This document shows positions 56,813-64,000 of a stretch of 64,000 nucleotides of DNA, in pieces. The stretch's first letter is position 1, and each line of letters opens with the position of its first letter. A model generated the notes under the pieces. It was given only the letters and a program-made list of their open reading frames with translations, was not told the DNA's origin and did not search any database. This stretch comes from Plumapathes pennacea (taxonomy: Eukaryota; Cnidaria; Anthozoa; Antipatharia; Myriopathidae): the NCBI GenBank assembly GCA_964036295.1, contig OZ038464.1:21650008-21714007 (forward strand), in the 5' to 3' direction. The position numbers and the translations under genes are program-made.

Positions 56813-57098
56813 CATTTTCTAGAAAGTCACTATTGAAAACTATTAGAAAGAAGTTTCATGTTATGCAAAGGCATCGCAAATTAAACATCTTAGTTAAAGT
56901 CCTTTTCTCGCATAATGGCCTTTCTTCGTGACTTCAGGGGCACTTGGCTGTCTTGTATTTCTCCTTATTTAACTGACCAAATGCTATAAACATACTTGGA
57001 GAACTTCCCAGCCACACACATAGTGCGGCACACTTTCTAAACCAAAATCCTTACGCCAAAAGAAAGTAAAAGTTTGTGTCATGAATGCTTTTTCTTAC

Positions 57099-57184
57099 CT
57101 TTCGGCTTACTACTTGGCTGTTGGCAAACGCTGGGTTGAGCAAATGGCAGATACTGACTAATGGCACGAACATCTCCTTATATA
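57099..57184 (-). promoter_or_regulatory. Promoter and non-coding first exon of the chitin-binding gene
   Basis: TATATAA on the minus strand (57184-57178) lies about 30 bases before a likely transcription start near 57150. The following sequence reaches the donor CGAAAG|GTAAGA (exon end 57099), which can pair with the acceptor at 55090, giving a leader intron of about 2 kb. The promoter looks like a strong TATA type. Confidence 0.6.
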
Positions 57185-58874
57185 CAGGAGAGACGCCATT
57201 AATAGATAAGAGATATGTGCTCTGTGGTCAGCGCTGAGTGGATAATAGCCAATCAAACTAAAAGCTCTATTTAGGCACTGCCTGTTCAATATACATAGCT
57301 CCTTGAAAATTCTTGTTCTGCCGAAAGATATATTACTATTTCGTCAGTGAGACCAGCTAATTATCGGAAAGCCTAAAATGACATCAATAACGCGTAACAA
57401 ATATTAGTTTCATTGTGTATTTAAAAACACCGTCTGTGATTCTTGCTAGGCAACCCAGCCTTTGTCGCCGGAGTGACTTCTTCCGCAGTCAAAATGGAGA
57501 TTCCATATCCAAATATGCATTATTTTAATAACTGGGTGTTTGTTTACACCTGGGGAAGTTCTGAAGTAAGACGGGTAAATGTTGCGTGAAGCGCTTGGTC
57601 AAATATAATTGCCCATTTTTCGAAGCAAGCATTAAACTAGATGAACTCAATGCTCGTGAAAACGTCACACAGCTGGCTGCTTTGAGAGTGGCATCAGTTG
57701 TATTGACCGCACACAAGCAAGCGTAGTTACTGCTCATTGAGGTGCATCTCTTTAAATTCCCTACAATTATGAACCTTTATATATTGTTCTAAACAAAAAC
57801 AACATCATTGCTGTGTTAGAAGGGCTAAATGGTTTTCTATTTTGCACTTTAAGATTTATCATTTCTGAACAATATAACCTGTCAGCTCGATTTTCCATTA
57901 GTGCACAGGCGATTTTCAAGGATATAAGTAATTGGTCTCCTAGCTGTATAAATCTATGAGGTCGCCGGGGTAAGACAAAACGTGCTTATATTCGCACCAG
58001 TGCAAAAACAATGCCTTCTGAGTCAAACACGTGCGAGATCTTAACCTTACTTTTTTTATGTTTCATGTCATAACGTTTACCTAATTAAAGTACCAAGCCT
58101 TAAGTTCACACAACCACAAATGAAATGCTTTACAAGTTGAACAAGTTGTTTACGCTGACTAAACGTCATCTCATCAAAAGATGATTAGCTATATGATCAT
58201 CCAGTATTGTTGCTCCTTACAGCCACAATCTCAAGAAGAATGTCTTTTGAGTGATTGACTATTATATTGGAAATATGCTTCATTTGTCAGAGTATTCACA
58301 CTTCAAACACTGATAAACGATCAAGGCTTTCCCCATAGCATTCTTTTTGCCATAATATTCGATAAGTTTTTGTTGCATCTATAGCTATTACATTAATTAA
58401 GACTAAGTTATTACTGAACAACGCGCAGTTGAATATAATATTTTCGTCCATGTTGTTTCTTGTAAAGACTCTTAACATGCCATTTGTTACGATGCATCTG
58501 CAAAAGAGGATAAGATATATATGCTGACATCCTCTGACTACTGTCAGAACCCAGAGTGTTTTAGAAGTTTGGACGACTTTGAGGGATACTCAATCTTGAG
58601 TCAGTTAATTTCAATTGAAGAATCTGCATTTGCTATAAGCTTTTACTGTATTTTTGCACTATCGGGGTCTTTTTGTCAGTCAACTCTGGAAGCGAGTTCG
58701 ATCTCGTAGAAAGAGCAAATTAGGTAGTGTATTGTCTGCTAAGACATGTATATTTGCCCCTCTTTATATACACCAGTAAACGATAAAACAGCCATACTTT
58801 TATCCATGTTATGAAACTGTTGAATCGTTCAGTCAACATCATCCGCGACATACTCCTGACTTTAACTTGCAGAT

Positions 58875-59073
58875 ATCCAGAGTTGCTAAAATGACCCAAA
58901 GTTTTGCTTGTTCTGGGGGGGATATTTTGGCAATTGTTTTTAAAACCTTCGCGCTGACATTTCGAACAGCTCCCGATACATCTCGACATATAATTCAGCT
59001 CCAAAGCAAAATATTTTATCCATCAGTATCGCTATTCCTATTCCGGAATAGACCCACTCGAACGCGCCCTAAG
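58875..59073. mobile_element. GCGTTCGA-end inverted-repeat element, second copy
   Basis: Shares aaaatgacccaaagttttgc and the right end (actcgaacgcgccctaag) with 2061-2234; its left end is eroded. Confidence 0.75.
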
Positions 59074-60875
59074 TCTTGTTCGATTGACGTCTTTTACACT
59101 CCCCAAGAACTTCGAAACTCAGTTTACATCCGAAGCTAAAACAATTTGTCGAATATTGCACCACGCTCCTTTTTTTCGCTCTCCCCTCAGTGGTTGCTCT
59201 ACAGCGTTCACTGCTGAAATACGTGAATAGAAATCATCGTCAAGAAACGGGGGGGGGGGGGGGGGGGGAGGGGGGAGCAACAATCGTTTCGTTTTACGCC
59301 TTGAATTCAATAAGTGCTCAAACGTGCTAATATTTGAGAGAAATCAGATAGGAAAGAACTAATCGGTTTACGCATTTCCCTTGAAACATTTTAGGATCGA
59401 AGAAACCTACATTAAACAGTTAGAAGCAATCTTAAAGTTTTTATAAGTAACGCTTAATAAAGTCGTGTCTTAGAGAGGAGCTGCTTATTAAAATCCCTGT
59501 GTCTTTAACTGCAAGCAACCTACGGATTCAATTTGAAAATATATGATTCATAACTACAACGAAGCGGCTTTTGACCCCACCGTTTGTGATATGGAGAGTA
59601 TGTTAAAGCTCAAATCTAGCAGGAATACCCTCTTCAAAGCTTGCGTTCCAAGGAAATGCACATAATATTCCCAACTCGGTTGACACGAGTGCCGCCCAAG
59701 GTGGGTCAAACCCTAAATGAGACGATAACAAACTTATCTGCGCATATCGGCTATCGCATTATATCGGATATTTCTGTAAAAGATTTCGGTGTAGAGTTTG
59801 GACAGTTGTTTTATTTAGGGTACGCTTTTTATTTCAGAAACATATTGTTGACTTCCACGACCAGAGATTGACTTGTTCAGTGTGTTTATAGGTACGCTTG
59901 ACGTCATCGTAGGCAGTCGGCTGAGAAACCTTTTGAAGCCAGGTTGTCATAGTAAGATCGGGGGATTCTAAATCAGGTTCAAATTTACAACTCCTAAAGA
60001 AAGAGAAAAGTCAGGAAACACATCAACTCTGTTATGTGCCAGACGAATTAGTTGAATTGTCAGTTTGAACGCGAAATTGCACCGGTAAGGGTCACAAATC
60101 TAAGGAAATTGAGTTAAGTAAATAGTTCACACGATTATCATAAATTATCTTTCTACGCAGTTTCACTTCAATCAATTTTCTCCAACATTCTATATCAGGA
60201 GCAGATTTTGCCAGTCAGTCGCAATTCTAAAACATTTCTGTCACATCTTCAATATAGTCTAGCCTTGCATTTAAAGCTTCTTGAATGAATTCTAATCACG
60301 GCAGTCTTGCGTTCTTCCCCACTAACCAAAACAGATCGGATTCGTTCCACGTCTCACGTCTCACGTTTCCCACGCGTTTTTCGTGCGTAAAAAAATTCTA
60401 TTATGCAATATCATTCCTAATTATATTCCTAATTAGCGTAGTTGTAAAGTAGCCGGGGCCTGTATCAGTGCCATGAGTCTACACGCATCCATTTTGCCTC
60501 TTAAATAAATGAAAAAAAAACATATAATCAATTTTACAAACTGGATCATGGCTACGAACTTTTGCAAATTATTGAGGTTACTGTTTTCGTACCTTCGTCT
60601 GAACCGAGATTTGCATCATTCCTTTAAAAAATTACGATATCAATCTAACTATTTTTTCAGATAAAGACCCGATCGCACTTTAGTTAGTAATAACTAAGAA
60701 TTCAGAGAAAAACGACGGATTCTTGTAGGAACTCTCACCGACATATTCGTCGGCCACAAAACGCCATTTGTGCCTGAGAATTTGTATGAATGTCAGCGTT
60801 ATTGTGTCATGAGTGCGCCCGGGTGTCTTACTAACTTTAACTCCTTCTATTTCTGGCACGCTTGTCTTTGTCTGA

Positions 60876-61386
60876 TGCCCTGTTTATATGAGAATAAGTT
60901 GGCCCGGGGACCCGAGACAACCCTCCCACCCGAGACAACGTTACCAAGCTTATATATGGAAAAATGTTGTCCCGGGTAAACCTGGTCAAAGCTGGCCCTT
61001 TCGGTTTGGAGATTGGGAAGAATTTTTAAAACTCAGTTTATAAAGCCAACGGATGACGGACAGAAGGAAGATCGTCTTATCGTCGATTTCTGTGCTCTTG
61101 TGTTTTCGATTATGCCGAAATTTTGTATTTTTTAACAGGCTTTCGTAAACGCTAGTTGTCCCTCCCCCCGAGCTAAAGTGCTTAAATGGAGAAAAGTTGT
61201 CCAGACACCCAGGGTCACCCTATCTTACCAACCGAGTGTCCCTCCCCGAGACAAGTTGTGATTTGTCATGTAAACGCTCGCTTCGATTTATAAAGAAATA
61301 TATGAATAGTTGGCGCACCCATGGTGACTCGGAAAAGAGGGTGACTCGGGTCCCCGGGCCAACCTTTTCTCATATAAACAGGGCCT
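60876..61386. mobile_element. Inverted-repeat element with CCCTGTTTATATGAGAA ends
   Basis: The ends gccctgtttatatgagaa...ttggcccggggacccgag and ctcgggtccccgggccaa...ttctcatataaacagggc are inverted repeats of about 45 bases, 511 bp apart. The terminal words match those of the element at 46699-47089 (same superfamily), while the interior differs. No transposase ORF. Confidence 0.88.
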
Positions 61387-62123
61387 TAGTTGTGCAGCAT
61401 CTTTGATTGACAAGGTAACTTGACATTAAGGTCCTGTGAAATATCATATAGTCCGTTTGCATATATAATGCTTCTCTTTTTCGTCTAGACAATTTGGACT
61501 AAAGACCAAACGCACAGTAATCTTCGGATAAAGCCGGAAATTTCAAATTATGTCAGTAGAGGATTTGCCCTTTAGGTATATCTTATCACTAACACTGTAA
61601 GAGGCGTTGTAATATTTTTTATCAACTTAAATCATAGAAGCCAAGAGAATTCTCCTTGTAGTAATTTGCACGTGGAGTTTAAGTCGATTTGCCCATGCCC
61701 GCCCGCAGGTGGACCCAGCCAATGATATTTGATTATGATCCTCTCTTGATTTGATACATTTGTCACGGAAACCAGCATATCGTGCAAGATTTTAGTTAAC
61801 TAAAGACAAAAATCAGAACAAGCCAAAGTAAAGTGAATCTGAGCCCCGTGAAGAGACAGACAGAGATATTGATACTCAGACACAGGCAGACGGTGAATAC
61901 AAAACGTAACAACTGGGCATACAGAGGGACAAAAATAGCGCATAAAAGGTCAAAAACAGAAGCTTCTCATGCTCTATATGAAGAAACGTCTTCATTTGTT
62001 TGATGTCAGAGAGTGACTGCAAGAAATTTATTATATTCTGTAACCCATAGGAACCCATAATCAATTTACGGCCAGCCTGTTGTGTGTATGATGGAGCCAG
62101 TTAGACAAATGACGACGTTGATC

Positions 62124-62478
62124 AAAATAATAAGACGCTAACGCTCTTTCCCAGACCTCCTCATCATAAAAAATCCAGGATGGCCGCCACATTGAGTGAA
62201 ACTAAGTATATTTTTATTGGCCTTGCATGCCGACCACAGCTATTCTAGAAATCGGAAATGAGTTTAAAAAAAGAATTTGAGCCGTCAGGTGACTGGCGGA
62301 CTGATGCTGCCGCATGTTCAAAAAACGGGGAGATTTTGGTGTCGATCGATCTGCGATTCGCGTCTAGTGGTACGGTTGAGTGGACACGCACTACAGAGAA
62401 ATTTGTACTTTGATACTGTAAACTGCATTTGAGATGATTGAAATGGACTTCAAAAAAGAAAGAAAGAAAGAAAGAAAT
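62124..62478. mobile_element. SINE-like retroposon, copy 2
   Basis: Full-length relative of 35855-36182 in the same orientation, with an extra block of about 30 bases in the middle and the same terminal (GAAA)n tail. Confidence 0.75.
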
Positions 62479-63170
62479 TTTACGGGGGTTCCGTTAGTTA
62501 AGCAATAATGTTGGTCGTGATATTACGTAAAGAGTACAAAAAAAAAATTAATTGGAGTGTCTATTTTAATGAATTTTGTTCTGCACTTAACATCACTCAG
62601 AAAAAAATCTTGCTTTTACTCTTAATTTCAGTGGAAGCGTCTTTGTTGTAATATGGGATAAATTTGAACGGTAGTAGGGATGGAACAAACAAAATTAAGC
62701 TAAAGCAGGCTTCGCAATATATCAGATTAGACGAACACCGTTAATGGCATAAAAAATTACCAACATCACGCTGTCCGACTTGATTCAGTTTAACGCCATT
62801 AGCGGAGACAACACGGAAGATTTTTCTGACGACAGTTAGCAATTTCAGCAACGAAAAAAGGACTATATTTGTAATAGCGTGTGATTTTATTTTACCGCTG
62901 AATATTGCTTTATAGTTTAAACCACGGATTACTCATATAGCAGTCAAATGACTTGATTAAAGCGCTCAATGCGAAATCAAGGTAAAGAATGTGTGTATTC
63001 TATTGAAATTCGTGAGTTTTGATCGATTGAGTGGCTTGGTGTGCGTGGTGGCACGCTCGGAGTGTGCCACCTTTTGTTACGGGCAGATTTAGGTTATCAG
63101 GATATTGGGAAACTTTACTCATTTGCATGAGGAGTACCACAGCACGGGAGTTTTACTGTGTGGCTTCATA

Positions 63171-63176
63171 TTTATT
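63171..63176 (-). terminator. Poly(A) signal of CLN3
   Basis: AATAAA on the minus strand lies 74 bases after the CLN3 stop codon. Confidence 0.6.
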
Positions 63177-63249
63177 TTTCTTTACGATTCTGTTTCTTTT
63201 GCTTGTCTCTGTCTTTTTCACTGTCTTGTGTCGTCTTCTTTGAGTGCTA

Positions 63250-64000
63250 TCAGAGAAGGCATGACGTTGTAGCGTTCCACCCGTTCATTGAGCGAGTGAA
63301 ACAGTATTCCATAGCGCGAGTTGTCTGTGTGCAGTGAAGGCGTAATGCAGGCTCGGTTACTAAGCCAATGACGCCTGCAGCGGACATGCCAGCGGCCATA
63401 CCCAATGGAAGCACCGCGCGGGAAAACTCCTTCTGTAGAGACTCTTGGTCCTGTCCCGCAACTAGGTACGTATTTACGTACAGCGCACCTGCGAGAAGTC
63501 CAACGAGAAACATCGAGACTAACACAAACCACACACTTGGGAGAAATCTGAACCACGAGGCACAAGACAGGAAAACGAGAATGAAAATTAAGACAACCGA
63601 AAAAATCCAAGGTCGTTTGGTCGCCAGGATTTTGTCAGGCTTGCACGCAGAGGTGACGCACAAATAACATCGTCCTACGCTCTCACCCAACATGAACGCC
63701 GTAGCGTAGAAAACGTAGTGATCCCGAGGATCAAAGGGAGCGTTGCTGAAAGCAAGAGTGGTGACAACGCCATTTAATGACAAAAATTCCGCGAAGTAGC
63801 CGACGTAAAATGCAAGCAACAGGATGCCGTTTTCTTTTATAATGGTGAGCTTCTCGCGCCAAGTTAGGTTTAACTGTTCCTCGGACTTCATCTCATCTGA
63901 GTTAAGCGGTGTGTAGGAAATATCAGCGCGACTTATGTCGTTACTTGGAGTAGCAGAATGAGTGCGTTTATCCATCAGAGCGTAGACAAGTAGCAGCAGA
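63250..64000 (-). CDS. CLN3: Battenin (CLN3), C-terminal exon, gene runs off the window
   Basis: An open frame enters from the window edge and ends with TGA at 63250-63252, giving about 250 residues. The part before the Met at 63975 (LLLLVYAL) is still in frame and hydrophobic, so that Met is internal. Landmarks of the battenin C-terminal half are present: a membrane helix with FYVGYFAEFLSLNG (human VYFAEYF), WFRFLPSVWFVLVSMFLVGL and LAGALYVNTYLVAGQ (human WFGFLPSIY...GGAAYVNTF), then the last helix PLGMAAGMSAAGVIGLV. The loop after the first visible helix (THSATPSNDISRADISYTPL) is variable, as expected for a cytosolic loop. CLN3 is a multi-pass lysosomal membrane protein linked to glycerophosphodiester export and lysosome function. 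The large exon without introns differs from the many-exon vertebrate gene. Confidence 0.92.
   Translation of the reverse strand, partial: LLLLVYALMDKRTHSATPSNDISRADISYTPLNSDEMKSEEQLNLTWREKLTIIKENGILLLAFYVGYFAEFLSLNGVVTTLAFSNAPFDPRDHYVFYATAFMLGESVGRCYLCVTSACKPDKILATKRPWIFSVVLIFILVFLSCASWFRFLPSVWFVLVSMFLVGLLAGALYVNTYLVAGQDQESLQKEFSRAVLPLGMAAGMSAAGVIGLVTEPALRLHCTQTTRAMEYCFTRSMNGWNATTSCLL

Larger units (their letters stand above)
57185..63170. other. Gene-poor stretch
   Basis: Apart from the repeats listed separately (58875-59073, the G run at 59249-59276, 60876-61386, 62124-62478), I see no conserved exon on either strand. The short ORFs lack domain signatures and flanking splice signals. Confidence 0.5.

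Noticed and set aside
56416..56836. Two overlapping ORFs with the repeated peptide LEFVKLISKVV
   Set aside because: They come from the 180-bp tandem duplication in a leader intron and have no start context or domain.
60770..61406. Small ORFs near 60.8-61.4 kb
   Set aside because: They lie inside or across the ends of an inverted-repeat element and show no family signature.

Overview
This is a eukaryotic (metazoan) nuclear window, most likely from an anthozoan cnidarian, probably a stony coral. Every gene with more than one exon has spliceosomal introns with kept phase. The conserved genes (PMS1, ANKZF1, GLB1, CLN3, a SAXO protein) are animal orthologues, and introns and spacers are full of short inverted-repeat elements of the kind I associate with coral genomes. 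The species assignment is inference; the gene calls rest on reading the exons and joining them by phase.

Layout. 0-5.5 kb: three paralogous secreted Cys-rich proteins with a phospholipase A2-like CxxHDxCC site (two on +, one on -). 6.5-8.3 kb (-): a SAXO-type axonemal microtubule protein. 10.1-17.4 kb (+): PMS1 (MutL mismatch-repair family), 13 exons, 934 aa. 18.1-25.9 kb (-): ANKZF1/Vms1 (ribosome quality control peptidyl-tRNA hydrolase), 15 exons, 758 aa, tail-to-tail with PMS1. 26.3-32.6 kb (+): GLB1 lysosomal beta-galactosidase, head-to-head with ANKZF1 and with two alternative first coding exons. 33.6-51.2 kb: three 7-exon paralogues of a type I membrane protein with a mannose-6-phosphate-receptor-homology (MRH) ectodomain, all ending in the same YASI tail (one on +, two on -). 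51.4-52.6 kb: a small non-autonomous LTR retrotransposon. 54.1-57.2 kb (-): an 84-aa secreted chitin-binding (CBM14) protein with a non-coding first exon. 57.2-63.2 kb: gene-poor, with repeats only. 63.3-64 kb (-): the C-terminal exon of CLN3/battenin, running off the window.

Functional picture. GLB1, the MRH receptors and CLN3 all belong to the endolysosomal system, although nothing here shows co-regulation. ANKZF1 and GLB1 share a roughly 380-bp intergenic promoter. The PMS1 and ANKZF1 poly(A) signals lie about 45 bp apart. The clusters at 0-5.5 kb and 33-51 kb show recent local gene duplication. At least a dozen families of inverted-repeat elements, two SINE-like copies and one LTR element account for most of the remaining sequence.
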